From UBA10649 sp965227045 (GTDB lineage: Bacteria; Actinomycetota; Actinomycetes; S36-B12): a stretch of 64,000 nt of DNA. Positions 25,359-35,073 of this stretch are shown piece after piece. The stretch is taken from contig OZ245718.1 in the NCBI GenBank assembly GCA_965227045.1, positions 806,001 through 870,000 on the forward strand, read 5' to 3'. The notes under the pieces are model-generated. The model was not told the origin of the DNA, ran no database searches, and saw nothing but the letters and a program-made list of their open reading frames with translations. Position 1 is the first letter of the stretch; each line of letters begins with the position of its first letter. A program made the translations under genes and the position numbers.

Positions 25359-26063
25359 TTACTGCACGCGGGTCCGCTGGCCGAGTATCGCGCCCCCCAC
25401 ACGCACCTGTGTCGCCCCGTGGGCGATCGCGATCTCGAGGTCGCCACTCATGCCCGCGGAGATGCAGTCGGCGCCGGGCCAGCGGGACCGCAGGTGCGCC
25501 GCGACGGTCCCCAGCAGGCCGAAGGCCGCCGCGGGATCGCCTGGGAAGGGGGCAATCCCCATCACGCCGCGCAACCTTAGGCCCGGCTCGCTGACGATGG
25601 CGGCGGCCAGGTCGATCGCGTCGGACGGGTTCACGCCACCCCTGCCTTCGCGCGTCACCTGATCGAGGCCGACCTGAACCAGCACGTCGATGCGCCGGCC
25701 CGTGGATGCGGCGGCAGCGCCGAGGGGTGCGACGACCTCGATGCGATCGACCGAGTCGACGGCGTCGGCCCAGCGTGCGACCGAGGCGATCTTGTTGCGC
25801 TGCAGCCGGCCGATCATGTGCCAGCGGATCGTCGAGGTCGCTTCGGTCTCGTCCCGCTTGGCGCGCGCCTCCTGGTCCTTGTTCTCCGCGATATCCGTGA
25901 CGCCCAGGTCCGCGAGGATCACGACGTCCGCCGCTGGGAAGGTCTTCGTCACGACGACGAGATCGATCGCGTCGACTCGTCCCGCGTCGGCTGCAGCAGC
26001 GCGAATACGCTCGCGTGCCAAGGCGAGTCGGCTCGCAATGTCGGCGGCCCGGTCGTCGGTCAC
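25359..26063 (-). CDS. yggS: YggS-type PLP homeostasis protein
   Basis: A 234-residue single-domain alanine-racemase-fold protein. The PLP lysine is K40 in VVVTKTFPA; GVTDIAENKDQEA and SAGMSGDLEIAIAHGATQVRVGGAILG match the family. It has no known enzyme reaction and is thought to buffer free PLP. The GTG start forms a GTGA with the pgeF stop. Its place between ftsZ/pgeF and sepF is conserved in actinobacteria. Confidence 0.93.
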   Translation of the reverse strand: MTDDRAADIASRLALARERIRAAAADAGRVDAIDLVVVTKTFPAADVVILADLGVTDIAENKDQEARAKRDETEATSTIRWHMIGRLQRNKIASVARWADAVDSVDRIEVVAPLGAAAASTGRRIDVLVQVGLDQVTREGRGGVNPSDAIDLAAAIVSEPGLRLRGVMGIAPFPGDPAAAFGLLGTVAAHLRSRWPGADCISAGMSGDLEIAIAHGATQVRVGGAILGQRTRVQ

Positions 26064-26833
26064 GCGTCCATCATCGCGGTTGTACAGGCCGCGATGCCCT
26101 GCCGACCCGTCATGCCGTCACGTCGGAAGGAGAACAGCCCGGGGTCCTCAGCGGTGCAGCCGCCAGCGAACGCGATCGCCGTCGGCTCGAGCCCCAGTTC
26201 GAGGAGCCGCTCGCGCAGGCCCGAGCGCACATCGATGCCCGGCTGCCCGTCTGGCGTCCTCACGAGCGCCGCGCTCGCAACGCGAATAGACACCCGCGCG
26301 GCGGTCTCGTCGCTGCGGGACTGCGGAACCGGGTAGCACTCGCCGCAGATCGACGGGCCGAGCACGGCTGCCCGTACTCCCGTGCCAAGGTCGCGCATCG
26401 CGAGAACGGCCGCTGCGACCACGTCGGCGGCAAGCCCGCGCCAGCCGCAGTGGACGGCAGCGACGGTGATACCGTCGGATCCGATGAGCGCGAGGGGCAC
26501 GCAGTCCGCGCCGAGGGCCAGCACGGCCAGTCCGGGTTCCTGGGTGACCAGCGCATCCACGCCCTCGTAGGTACCGACCCGGTCGACCACCTCGACGTCG
26601 GCGCCGTGCGCCGCGCCCATGACGGCCAGACCGGACTCGGGCAGACCCAAGGCGAGTGCGACGCGGCCGCGGTTGGCGTCCACATTCGCGGGGTCGTCGC
26701 CGACGTGGGTGGCCAGGTTCAACGACTCGTACGGGGCCGAGCTCGTGCCCCCGGAACGACCAGTGGCCGCCCATATGACTGGACGGCCACCAGGTGCCAC
26801 AGGCGACAGGCGCCCTGCGGCAAGGGGAAACAT
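26060..26833 (-). CDS. pgeF: Peptidoglycan editing factor PgeF (YfiH/DUF152)
   Basis: A 257-residue multicopper-like fold protein. The metal-binding residues are visible as the His of GAAHG, the Cys of ALGADCVP and the His of AVHCGWRG. Homologs prevent misincorporation of L-Ser into peptidoglycan stem peptides in E. coli, and some have purine-nucleoside activity. It follows ftsZ by 17 bases and overlaps yggS by 4 bp. Confidence 0.92.
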   Translation of the reverse strand: MFPLAAGRLSPVAPGGRPVIWAATGRSGGTSSAPYESLNLATHVGDDPANVDANRGRVALALGLPESGLAVMGAAHGADVEVVDRVGTYEGVDALVTQEPGLAVLALGADCVPLALIGSDGITVAAVHCGWRGLAADVVAAAVLAMRDLGTGVRAAVLGPSICGECYPVPQSRSDETAARVSIRVASAALVRTPDGQPGIDVRSGLRERLLELGLEPTAIAFAGGCTAEDPGLFSFRRDGMTGRQGIAACTTAMMDA

Positions 26834-26850
26834 AGGTACGAGCGCGCGGA

Positions 26851-28008
26851 CTACTTCAGGAAGTCCGGGATATCGAGATCGTCGTCGGTGTCCTCGAACA
26901 CGATCGTCCGCGGCTGCTGCAACTGCCGAGCACTCGGCGCGACTATCGCCGGCACCTCGCCGGTCGAACTGTCCTGAAGTGCGCGCGGTGTGGTGCTCGA
27001 CCCGCGACGGGTCGGGGGCTCGCCGCCATCGAACCCGGCCGCGATGACCGTGACGCGAACCTCGTCGCCAAGAGTGTCGTCGATCACCGCACCGAAGATG
27101 ATGTTGGCGTCCGGGTGCGCTGCGTCGCTGACGAGCCGGGCCGCCTCGTTGATCTCGAACAGGCCGAGGTCGCTGCCACCGGAGATCGACAGGAGTACGC
27201 CGTGCGCGCCATCGATGCCAGCCTCGAGGAGCGGGCTGGAGATCGCCTTCTCGGCTGCCTCGACCGCACGGTCCTCACCACGCGCCGAGCCGATGCCCAT
27301 CAGGGCCGATCCGGCCGAGTGCATGACCGACTTCACGTCGGCGAAGTCGAGGTTGATGAGTCCTGGGGTCGTGATGAGATCGGTGATTCCCGAGACGCCC
27401 TGGAGCAGCACGTGGTCGGCCTGACGGAAGGCGTCGATCACGCTGATGTTGCGATCCGCGAGCGAGAGCAGACGATCGTTGGGGATGACGATCAACGTGT
27501 CGACCTCAGCGCGCAGCGCATCGACACCGGCGTCAGCCTGCGCCTGCCGGCGGCGACCTTCGAAGCCGAACGGACGGGTCACGACACCGATCGTCAGCGC
27601 GCCGAGCGAGCGGGCAACGCGAGCCACGACGGGAGCGCCGCCGGTTCCGGTTCCGCCACCCTCGCCTGCGGTGACGAAGACCATGTCGGCGCCCTTGAGC
27701 ACCTCCTCGATCTCCTCGAGGTGATCGTCGGCCGCCTTCTTGCCGACCTCGGGGTTGGCGCCTGCGCCGAGTCCCCGGGTCAGCTCACGACCGATGTCGA
27801 GCTTCACGTCGGCGTCGCTCATGAGCAGCGCCTGCGCATCGGTGTTGATGGCGATGAACTCCACACCCTTGAGGCCGACCTCGATCATGCGGTTCACGGC
27901 GTTGACACCGCCACCGCCGATGCCGACAACCTTGATAACTGCCAAGTAGTTCTGCGGAGCCGCCACGGCCGCCGTCCTCTCATCCGATGTCGCGGGCTGG
28001 ATTCCCAT
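26851..28008 (-). CDS. ftsZ: Cell-division GTPase FtsZ
   Basis: A 385-residue tubulin homolog that polymerises into the Z-ring. The first GTP loop is GIGGGGVNAVNRM (29-41) and the tubulin signature is GGGTGTG (117-123). A variable linker (about 325-370) leads to the C-terminal peptide DDLDIPDFLK, which binds SepF and other anchors. A candidate promoter and a hairpin lie in the 144-base gap after ftsQ, allowing expression apart from the upstream dcw genes. Confidence 0.97.
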   Translation of the reverse strand: MGIQPATSDERTAAVAAPQNYLAVIKVVGIGGGGVNAVNRMIEVGLKGVEFIAINTDAQALLMSDADVKLDIGRELTRGLGAGANPEVGKKAADDHLEEIEEVLKGADMVFVTAGEGGGTGTGGAPVVARVARSLGALTIGVVTRPFGFEGRRRQAQADAGVDALRAEVDTLIVIPNDRLLSLADRNISVIDAFRQADHVLLQGVSGITDLITTPGLINLDFADVKSVMHSAGSALMGIGSARGEDRAVEAAEKAISSPLLEAGIDGAHGVLLSISGGSDLGLFEINEAARLVSDAAHPDANIIFGAVIDDTLGDEVRVTVIAAGFDGGEPPTRRGSSTTPRALQDSSTGEVPAIVAPSARQLQQPRTIVFEDTDDDLDIPDFLK

Positions 28009-28080
28009 CGACCGTCTCGTGGTTACAAACCCTCAACCTCAACCGGAGACTGAGAATCTGACCGGTCCGTAACCGGCGGG

Positions 28081-28110
28081 AGAGTAGGCGCATTCGCACC
28101 TGTTACGCAA
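28081..28110 (-). promoter_or_regulatory. Candidate internal promoter for ftsZ
   Basis: On the minus strand TTGCGT (28110-28105), an 18-base spacer and TACTCT (28086-28081). It would give a leader of about 65 bases before the ftsZ ATG. The leader region holds a GGTTAC/GTAACC inverted pair (28021-28026 and 28069-28074). Confidence 0.4.
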
Positions 28111-28128
28111 GGTGAGGGTGGGATTAGA

Positions 28129-28149
28129 GTCTCAAGTGCTACTTGAGAC
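28129..28149 (-). terminator. Hairpin just after ftsQ
   Basis: GTCTCAAG and its exact complement (28129-28136 and 28142-28149) with a 5-base loop, 3 bases past the ftsQ stop. There is no T-run, so it may only attenuate transcription or protect the mRNA end. Confidence 0.35.
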
Positions 28150-28152
28150 CGA

Positions 28153-28869
28153 TCACTGCCCCTTGAACGTGGTGGGCAGTTCGGGGGCGGTCACGTCGTA
28201 CACCTCGCGCTTGTGGCGCAGGAGTGCGGTGAGCACCTCCGCCTTGAAATCGCCCTGGTCCGCGCTCCCCCAGCGCACATCCGCACCGGAGCGCAGCACG
28301 AGCCCGACGTCGTCCCTGGTGCTGGCGGTGACGGACACCACCTTGGCCAGGAGGTCCGCGGGAAGTCCGGCGAGCACGGCCATGGCAGTCTCCAGGCCGA
28401 TGCCCTTCGCGGTCACGGACGGCAACGTCGGTGGCGGGGCACCTGCCATGTCGAACGTCACGCCCTCCGCGTCGACCTCGAGGTTCGACCCTGCAAGAAC
28501 CGCGACCGGAACGCGGGTCGTGACGGCTAGCACCACCTCGTTAGGCCAGCCTCGGCGCACCTCGACACCCGACACCCACGCGAGCGCGAGAACGCCGGCC
28601 TGCGCCTGCGAGGTGTCCACTCTGGCGAGCGGAGTGCCGAGGGGAATCGCGGCAGCGGCGAGGACCTGGTCGGCCTGGACTCCGTCCGCGCCCACGACGC
28701 GCACCGACTTCACTGACAACAAGGACGAGAAGAACACAACCCACGCAGAACCGGCAACGAGCAGGACGACGAGCACGATAACGAGGGCCCGCAGTCGTCG
28801 CCGTCGCCGCGACGACCGGTCGCCGAAGTCGACCCGCACTCGGCTGGCGTCCATAGTCGGCGCGCTCAT
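28153..28869 (-). CDS. ftsQ: Cell-division protein FtsQ
   Basis: A 238-residue bitopic division protein with a basic cytoplasmic tail, a TM helix (about 29-50), a POTRA domain beginning SVKSVRVVGADGVQADQV, then the FtsQ/DivIB beta domain. It links FtsL/FtsB-type proteins to the septal synthase. The ATG at 28869 forms an ATGA with the murC stop. Confidence 0.94.
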   Translation of the reverse strand: MSAPTMDASRVRVDFGDRSSRRRRRLRALVIVLVVLLVAGSAWVVFFSSLLSVKSVRVVGADGVQADQVLAAAAIPLGTPLARVDTSQAQAGVLALAWVSGVEVRRGWPNEVVLAVTTRVPVAVLAGSNLEVDAEGVTFDMAGAPPPTLPSVTAKGIGLETAMAVLAGLPADLLAKVVSVTASTRDDVGLVLRSGADVRWGSADQGDFKAEVLTALLRHKREVYDVTAPELPTTFKGQ

Positions 28870-30272
28870 ACGGTCTGCCGCGACCGCAGCAGGTCGAGGA
28901 CCTCGACGCCGATCATCCCGATGTCTCCGGCGCCCAGGGTCATGATGATGTCGCCAGGTCGCGCACGATCGGCGAGATGACCGGCCACCGCTGACCATGA
29001 CGGTTCGAAGACCACGTGCTCGGGCGCGAGCGGAACGTTCGTGGCCATCGTCTGACCGCTGGCGCCAGGGATCGGTGTCTCACCGGGCGCGAAGACCTCA
29101 AGCACGACGACGTCGTCAGCCAGCCCGAGAGCCGTCCCGAACTCCTTGGTGAACAACGCGGTTCGGTAGTAATGGTGCGCCTGGAAGGCGACGATCAGTC
29201 GGCCGTCGCCGACCACGTCGCGAGCGGCGAGCAAAGTCGCCTCTATCTCGGTGGGGTGATGGGCGTAGTCGTCGAAGACCCTGATGCCGTCGACCTGGCC
29301 CTTGAAGTCGAAGCGGCGCCGCGTGCCCGTGAATGCCTCCAGTCCGGCCCTGAGGTCGGCACTGGGGTAGTCCAGGCCAAGTCCCGCAACGAAGGCCGCC
29401 ATGGCGTTGAGCGCGTTGTGCTTGCCCGGGACCTGGAGGCTTATCTCGCCCAGGCGGACTCCGTTGTGAACGGTGTCGAAGATCCAGCCCAGGCCCTCGC
29501 GACGCGGTTCGGCCATCCGGTAGTCCGCGCCATGAGCCTCGCCGTAGCTGCGGACGTCAACACCCGCTTCGCGAGCCCGTGTCGCCAGTCGCGCGCCGCC
29601 CAGGTCGTCGACGCACACCACGAGGAACCCGCCGCGGTCGCGCACGCCGACCGCGAACTCGAGGAAACCGTTCTCGATCGCCTCGAAGGTGCCCCAGTGG
29701 TCCAGATGGTCGGGCTCGACGTTCGTGACGATGGCCGCGACCGGCGCAAGGGCGAGGAAAGCGCCATCGCTCTCATCGGCCTCGACGACGAAGATGTCCC
29801 CGGTGCCCAGATGCGCATTCGAGCCGGACTCGTTGAGCTCGCTGCCGATCGCGAACGACGGATCCACGCCGCAGTTCTGGAGTGCGACGGTGAGCATCGA
29901 GGTCGTCGTCGTCTTCCCGTGGGTTCCCGAGACAGCCACGCCACGACTTCCGACCATCACCGCCGCCAGCGCCTGAGCGCGGCTGAGTTCGGCGATGCCG
30001 AGGTCGCGCGCCGCACTGCGCTCGGGGTTCGTCTCGGGGATGGCGGTGGACACGACGAGTGAGTCGATTCCCGTGACCAAGGACGCGTCATGGCCGACCC
30101 GAGCGTCCACGCCGATGGCACGAAGTGCCTGGAGCCTCCGGGAGTCCTTGGCATCCGACCCGGATACAACCAGGCCCTGGGCAACCATGATCCGAGCGAT
30201 GCCGGACATGCCCGCTCCACCGATGCCCACGATGTGGACTCGGCCGAGCTGCGCGGACCCTTCGCTGGTCAC
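28866..30272 (-). CDS. murC: UDP-N-acetylmuramate-L-alanine ligase
   Basis: A 468-residue Mur ligase adding L-Ala to UDP-MurNAc. The N-terminal GxGGxG motif (VHIVGIGGAGMSGIA), the ATP loop GTHGKTTTTSM and the DYAHHPTEI segment of the C-terminal domain are intact. The GTG start overlaps the murG stop by 4 bp and the gene overlaps ftsQ in the same way. Confidence 0.96.
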   Translation of the reverse strand: MTSEGSAQLGRVHIVGIGGAGMSGIARIMVAQGLVVSGSDAKDSRRLQALRAIGVDARVGHDASLVTGIDSLVVSTAIPETNPERSAARDLGIAELSRAQALAAVMVGSRGVAVSGTHGKTTTTSMLTVALQNCGVDPSFAIGSELNESGSNAHLGTGDIFVVEADESDGAFLALAPVAAIVTNVEPDHLDHWGTFEAIENGFLEFAVGVRDRGGFLVVCVDDLGGARLATRAREAGVDVRSYGEAHGADYRMAEPRREGLGWIFDTVHNGVRLGEISLQVPGKHNALNAMAAFVAGLGLDYPSADLRAGLEAFTGTRRRFDFKGQVDGIRVFDDYAHHPTEIEATLLAARDVVGDGRLIVAFQAHHYYRTALFTKEFGTALGLADDVVVLEVFAPGETPIPGASGQTMATNVPLAPEHVVFEPSWSAVAGHLADRARPGDIIMTLGAGDIGMIGVEVLDLLRSRQTV

Positions 30273-31336
30273 GATGCCCCTCCCACCCGCATCACGATGC
30301 GGGCCAACTGCTCATCGGCATCGCGGACGCCATGCCGATAGGCCGCCTCGCCCATGGCGCGCAGCGTGTCGCCATCGTGCAGCACCGTGGCGGCCGTGTG
30401 CGTGAGCCACTCCGCAGTGAGCGAGGCGTCATCGATCAGGAGGCCACCGCCAGCGTTGATCACGGGCTGCGCATTGAGGCGCTGCTCGCCGTTACCGATA
30501 GGCAGCGGGACGTAGATCGCGGGCAGGCCGACGGCAGCCAATTCCGCGCAGGTCATCGCTCCGGCTCGAGTCATCGCGATGTCGGCCGCGGCGTAGGCAA
30601 GATCCATCCGATCGATGAACGGCACTGCGACGTACCCGTCGACGAGGAGCGTCGACTCGTTCCGCGAACCGTAGGAGTGCAGCACCTGGATGCCGCGCTC
30701 TCGAAGTCCTGGGATCGCCTCCACGACCGCGGAGTTCAGGCTGCGCGCACCCTGCGATCCGCCGAAGACCAGGAGGACTGGCTCGGTATCGGCCAGCCCG
30801 AACGCGGTGAGTGCGTCAGCGCGCAGCGCGGCGCGATCAAGGTGCGAGATGGCTGACCGCAGGGGTGGCGCAAGCACGGTCGCTCGCGGCAGCGAACCCG
30901 CGTAGGACTCGTAGACGTGCTTGGTGAAGCGCGCTCCGAGGCGGTTCGCGATTCCTGCGCGTGCGTTCGACTCATGGATGACAAGCGGCGTGCGCGCGCG
31001 ACGCGCCGCCAGGTACGCCGGAGCGGCCGCGTATCCCCCGAATCCGACTACGACATTCGCGTGGACATCGCGCAGGACCTCGGTTGCCTGTCGTACCGAC
31101 CGCCGCATGCGTGGGCCAGCACGCAGGAGGTCCGCGCTCGGCCGTCTCGGCATCGGAATGCTCGGCACAGTCACGAGTTCGTAGCCGCGGGCGGGAACAA
31201 GCGTCGTCTCGAGTCCGCGATCGCTGCCAAGAACGGTGATCGCGATATCCGGATCGGCACGGCGAAGAGCGTCCGCGAGATTCAACGCGGGCTCGATATG
31301 GCCTCCGGTGCCTCCCGTAGCGAGGACGACGCGCAT
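30269..31336 (-). CDS. murG: Lipid II synthase MurG (GlcNAc transferase)
   Basis: A 355-residue GT-B glycosyltransferase at the inner face of the membrane that converts lipid I to lipid II. It has the N-terminal glycine loop ATGGTGGHIEPAL, GFGGYAAAP, HESNARAG and the GGSQGARSLN donor-site loop. The ATG at 31336 gives the canonical N-terminus; the longer open frame is antisense-like sequence inside ftsW. It starts 5 bases after the ftsW stop. Confidence 0.95.
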   Translation of the reverse strand: MRVVLATGGTGGHIEPALNLADALRRADPDIAITVLGSDRGLETTLVPARGYELVTVPSIPMPRRPSADLLRAGPRMRRSVRQATEVLRDVHANVVVGFGGYAAAPAYLAARRARTPLVIHESNARAGIANRLGARFTKHVYESYAGSLPRATVLAPPLRSAISHLDRAALRADALTAFGLADTEPVLLVFGGSQGARSLNSAVVEAIPGLRERGIQVLHSYGSRNESTLLVDGYVAVPFIDRMDLAYAAADIAMTRAGAMTCAELAAVGLPAIYVPLPIGNGEQRLNAQPVINAGGGLLIDDASLTAEWLTHTAATVLHDGDTLRAMGEAAYRHGVRDADEQLARIVMRVGGAS

Positions 31337-31341
31337 GCGCG

Positions 31342-32559
31342 TCAACGCCGCCGCAGGGCCTGGGCCGTGCTCTTGCGCCGAATCGCCTTGCGTGCCCCCG
31401 GTTCCTGCTTGGCGAACGCCATAAGCATGCCGAGCGCGACCAGAGTCGGGATGAGTGACGAGCCGCCGTAGGACACCAAGGGAAGTGGGACTCCGGTGAT
31501 CGGGAGGATGCCCAGGACCGCCCCGATATTGAGCACCGCCTGGACCGTGATCCAGGAGCCCACGCCGACCGAGGCGAGCCGGACGAACTGGTCGTCGGTG
31601 GTCCTCGCGAGACGGAAGATTGCGAAGATCAGAATTCCGAAGAGTGCCAGGACCGTCAGCGTTCCGATGAGGCCGAGCTCTTCGCCGATCACCGGGAAGA
31701 TGAAGTCGGTCGACGCGGCGGGAAGCGATCCCCACTTCTCGCGACTCGCGCCCAGGCCCACACCCCAGAAACCGCCCGTGCCGAGCGCGTACTGGCCCTG
31801 CGTCACCTGCCAGCCGAAGCCGAGACGGTCGGCCCCGGGATCGAGCCATGACGTGAAACGTTCCATCCGGTAGGGCGCCGCGACGGTAAGGAGCAGTACA
31901 CCGACAAGGAGAGCGCCGCCCATGATCGCGAACAGGCGCAGCGGGGCTCCAGCGGCGAACAGGATGCCCATGGTGATCGCCGCGAGCATCAGCGTGTTGC
32001 CGAAGTCGCCTTCCATCAGGACCAGGACCATCATGAGTGCGGACACCGGGAGCAGTGGAATGAGCAGCCGTGACCACGAGTCGATTGGCCGGTCCCGCCG
32101 GGTCAGCAGGCACGCCCCCCACACCACGAGCGCCAGCTTGGCGAACTCGGAGGGCTGCAGGCGGAAGGGGCCGAAGATCTCAATCCAGTTCCGCTGCCCA
32201 GCAACCTCGCGGCCGATGACGAGGACAGCAATGAGAAGACCGAAGGCTATGACGACCAGGGCCCACGCGAAGCCCCGCCAGAACTGGACCGAGGTGCGCG
32301 CGACGACGAACATCGCGACCACGCCTGCAACGGCGAACATCGCCTGTCGTTGGACCAGCGTGTAGGCGGAGCCGAAAACCCGATAGCTCTCGATGCTTGA
32401 CGCGGACATCACCATGATCAGGCCGAGGGTCAGCAGCAGCAGCGTCGCGCCCAACAGCAGGTAGTAGGTGCTCAGTGGGTGATTGAGCAGGAGCGCGACG
32501 CGGCTCGCCGGACGCTTAGTGGTCTCGGGCGCTTCAGTGCGCGAGTCGGTGTCACTCAT
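31342..32559 (-). CDS. ftsW: Peptidoglycan glycosyltransferase FtsW (SEDS family)
   Basis: A 405-residue SEDS protein with about ten TM helices that polymerises lipid II at the septum together with the FtsI transpeptidase. Visible motifs include FGPFRLQPSEFAKLALV, MEGDFGNT and the C-terminal GVPLPLVSYGGSSLIPTL. The ATG at 32559 overlaps the murD stop by 8 bp. A basic tail of about 25 residues follows the last helix. Confidence 0.95.
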   Translation of the reverse strand: MSDTDSRTEAPETTKRPASRVALLLNHPLSTYYLLLGATLLLLTLGLIMVMSASSIESYRVFGSAYTLVQRQAMFAVAGVVAMFVVARTSVQFWRGFAWALVVIAFGLLIAVLVIGREVAGQRNWIEIFGPFRLQPSEFAKLALVVWGACLLTRRDRPIDSWSRLLIPLLPVSALMMVLVLMEGDFGNTLMLAAITMGILFAAGAPLRLFAIMGGALLVGVLLLTVAAPYRMERFTSWLDPGADRLGFGWQVTQGQYALGTGGFWGVGLGASREKWGSLPAASTDFIFPVIGEELGLIGTLTVLALFGILIFAIFRLARTTDDQFVRLASVGVGSWITVQAVLNIGAVLGILPITGVPLPLVSYGGSSLIPTLVALGMLMAFAKQEPGARKAIRRKSTAQALRRR

Positions 32560-34021
32560 GCTGACCGGCCACCGCCACGAAGCCCGGGAGACGCCGTGCG
32601 GCGTCTGCGAACTGTCGGCCTCTGTCTCCGTAATCGGTGAACATGTCCCACGAGGCGCAACCCGGTGCGAGGAGCACGGTGTCGCCTGGCTGCGCGAGCG
32701 CGGCAGCCTGCCGCACGACCTCAACCATGGCACCAGTCTCAACGGTGTCGACGTCGATCACGGGCACATCGGGCGCGTGTCGGGCGAGAGCTTGAGCAAT
32801 CACCTCGCGGTCGACGCCGAGCAGGATGACGGCCCTGAGCCGATCTGCGGTCGAACTCACGAGATCGTCGAACTCCTGGCCCTTTGCCATGCCACCGGCG
32901 ATCCACACGATGTGCTCGTACGCGAGCAGCGACATCTGCGCCGCGTGCGCGTTGGTGGCCTTCGAGTCGTCGACGAAAGTCACCCCGTCGACAGCTCCCA
33001 CGGTGGCAATCCGGTGGGCGGCAGGGACGAAGGTTCGAAGACCGTCGCGAACCGCAGTCGGCGGCACCCCGAAGGCCCTGGCCAGTGCGGCGGCGGCGAG
33101 CGCATTCGCGACGTTGTGCGGCGCGAATGGATGCACGTTCGAGACGGTCGCCAGCTCCTGCGCTGTCGCACCGCGGTCATCTATGAAGGCGCGGTCGACG
33201 AGCAGGTCGTCAACGATCCCGAGCATCGACAATCCCGGCGTACCCAGAGTGAAGCCGATGGCGCGGCACCCGTCGACGACATCGGCCTCCTCGACCATGC
33301 GGCGCGTCTGCGCATCCTGCACGTTGTAGACCGCCGCCTCCTGCGTGCGTTCGTAGATGCGCGCCTTCGTGTCGACGTACTCCTCCATCGTGCCGAAGTG
33401 ATCGATGTGGTCGTCGGCGACGTTGAGGCACACGGACGCGACCGGGCTGATCGAGTGCACGAATGCCAGTTGAGGTGCTCCGACCTCAACTGCGATCACG
33501 TCAAGATCGTCGTGCATGACGACGTCGATGAGCGACACGCCGATGTTCCCCGCCGATGTCGTGCGGTAGCCCGCGGCGCGCAGCATTGACTCGAGCATGA
33601 GGGTCGTCGTGGTCTTGCCGTTCGTTCCCGTCACACACAACCACGCCGCTGCCGAGTCCGGGTCGCGAAGACGCCACGCCAGTTCGAGTTCTCCCCAGAC
33701 CGGGATGTCGCGTGCCAGCGCATCCTCGATCAAGGGGGCCGTCGGCCGCAGCCCGGGGGACACGATCAGGAGTTGAGTGCCATCCGGCAATCCGGAGCCT
33801 GCCCCGAGCAGGACACGAGCACCGAGCTCCTCGAGGATTCGCGCACGCTCGCGCTGCCTGTCCCCGTCGGAGGCGTCGATGATCGTCACATTGGCGCCAA
33901 GCTGCATCAGCGCATCGGCCGCCGCATACCCCGCGACACCGATGCCGGCGACGGTCACATGCCATGCGGACCAGTCGGAAGCGCGGTTCAGGTCGGACGC
34001 GGCGGTCAATTGCGGACCCAT
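32552..34021 (-). CDS. murD: UDP-N-acetylmuramoyl-L-alanine-D-glutamate ligase
   Basis: A 489-residue Mur ligase adding D-Glu. It has GIGVAGYAAADAL at the N-terminus, the ATP loop CVTGTNGKTTTT, LNVADDHIDHFG and DDSKATNAHA in the C-terminal domain. The ATG at 34021 overlaps the mraY 3' end by 16 bp; a TTG at 34009 is a weaker alternative. The long extra upstream frame lies antisense-like inside mraY and was rejected. Confidence 0.95.
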   Translation of the reverse strand: MGPQLTAASDLNRASDWSAWHVTVAGIGVAGYAAADALMQLGANVTIIDASDGDRQRERARILEELGARVLLGAGSGLPDGTQLLIVSPGLRPTAPLIEDALARDIPVWGELELAWRLRDPDSAAAWLCVTGTNGKTTTTLMLESMLRAAGYRTTSAGNIGVSLIDVVMHDDLDVIAVEVGAPQLAFVHSISPVASVCLNVADDHIDHFGTMEEYVDTKARIYERTQEAAVYNVQDAQTRRMVEEADVVDGCRAIGFTLGTPGLSMLGIVDDLLVDRAFIDDRGATAQELATVSNVHPFAPHNVANALAAAALARAFGVPPTAVRDGLRTFVPAAHRIATVGAVDGVTFVDDSKATNAHAAQMSLLAYEHIVWIAGGMAKGQEFDDLVSSTADRLRAVILLGVDREVIAQALARHAPDVPVIDVDTVETGAMVEVVRQAAALAQPGDTVLLAPGCASWDMFTDYGDRGRQFADAARRLPGFVAVAGQHE

Positions 34022-35073
34022 TCGGCGTAGAACAACGCGAGCCCGGCTCCGATGCAGAGACCCTGAATGATCCAGAAGCGAACGACAATCTGGATCTCTG
34101 GCCATCCGAGCATCTCGAAGTGGTGATGCAGCGGCGCCATGCGGAACACGCGCCTGCCCGTCAGCTTGAAGGATCCGACTTGCGCGATGACCGACAGTGT
34201 CGTGATGAGGAACAAGCCTGCGGTCAAGGGCAGCAGCAGTTCGGTCTTCGTGTAGATCGCCAGGCCCGCAATCGCTCCTCCGAGCGCGAGTGAGCCGGTA
34301 TCGCCCATGAAGATCCGGGCGGGCGACGTGTTCCACCACAGGAACCCGAACGTCGCTCCCGCCGCGCACGCGGAGATCATCGCGAGGTCTAGCGGGTTCG
34401 CGGTGGCGTAGCAGGTCAGCGACTCCTCGAACGCGCAGTTCTGTCCGTACTGCCACACGCTGATCAACACGTACGCGAGGAACGACAAGATCGCGGCGCC
34501 CGTGGCGAGCCCGTCGAGGCCGTCAGTGAGATTGACGCCGTTGGTAGTCGCGGTGATGAGGAACCACACCCAGACAGCGAACAACGCGACCGGCAGGACC
34601 ACCGAGGTGTCGCGAAGGAAGGAGATGGCCATAGACGCCGGCGTGAGTCCCTCGGCGTTCGGGAACTGCAGGGACAAGAAGGCGAACGCGACCGCGACAA
34701 TCGCCTGACCCACGAGCTTCGTTCGCGCGCGCAGGCCCGTGCTTCGCTGCTTGAAGATCTTCAGGTAGTCGTCGGCCATGCCGACAAGGCCCAGGCCCAC
34801 CATGAGGAACAAGATCAGCAGGCCCGACGGCGATACCGGCCGCCACGTCACCAGGTGAGTCAGGAAGTAGCCCGCGAGGACCCCGACGATGATGGCGACA
34901 CCGCCCATGGACGGCGTACCGACCTTTGCCTCGTGATCGGGGTACAGCTCGCCCTCCGAGGACACGCGGATCGCCTGCGCGTACCCGTGTCGGGCGAGGA
35001 GCTTGATCAGGAGTGGAGTGCCGATGAGGGACACGATCGTCGCAATCGTCCCGGCAATGACCACGAGCCTCAC
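34006..35073 (-). CDS. mraY: Phospho-N-acetylmuramoyl-pentapeptide transferase MraY
   Basis: A 355-residue membrane enzyme with ten predicted helices that makes lipid I from UDP-MurNAc-pentapeptide and undecaprenyl phosphate. Catalytic and Mg-binding motifs are GMADDYLK, NLTDGLDGLA, FMGDTGSLALGG and APLHHHFE. The GTG start overlaps the murF stop in a GTGA. Confidence 0.97.
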   Translation of the reverse strand: MRLVVIAGTIATIVSLIGTPLLIKLLARHGYAQAIRVSSEGELYPDHEAKVGTPSMGGVAIIVGVLAGYFLTHLVTWRPVSPSGLLILFLMVGLGLVGMADDYLKIFKQRSTGLRARTKLVGQAIVAVAFAFLSLQFPNAEGLTPASMAISFLRDTSVVLPVALFAVWVWFLITATTNGVNLTDGLDGLATGAAILSFLAYVLISVWQYGQNCAFEESLTCYATANPLDLAMISACAAGATFGFLWWNTSPARIFMGDTGSLALGGAIAGLAIYTKTELLLPLTAGLFLITTLSVIAQVGSFKLTGRRVFRMAPLHHHFEMLGWPEIQIVVRFWIIQGLCIGAGLALFYAEWVRN

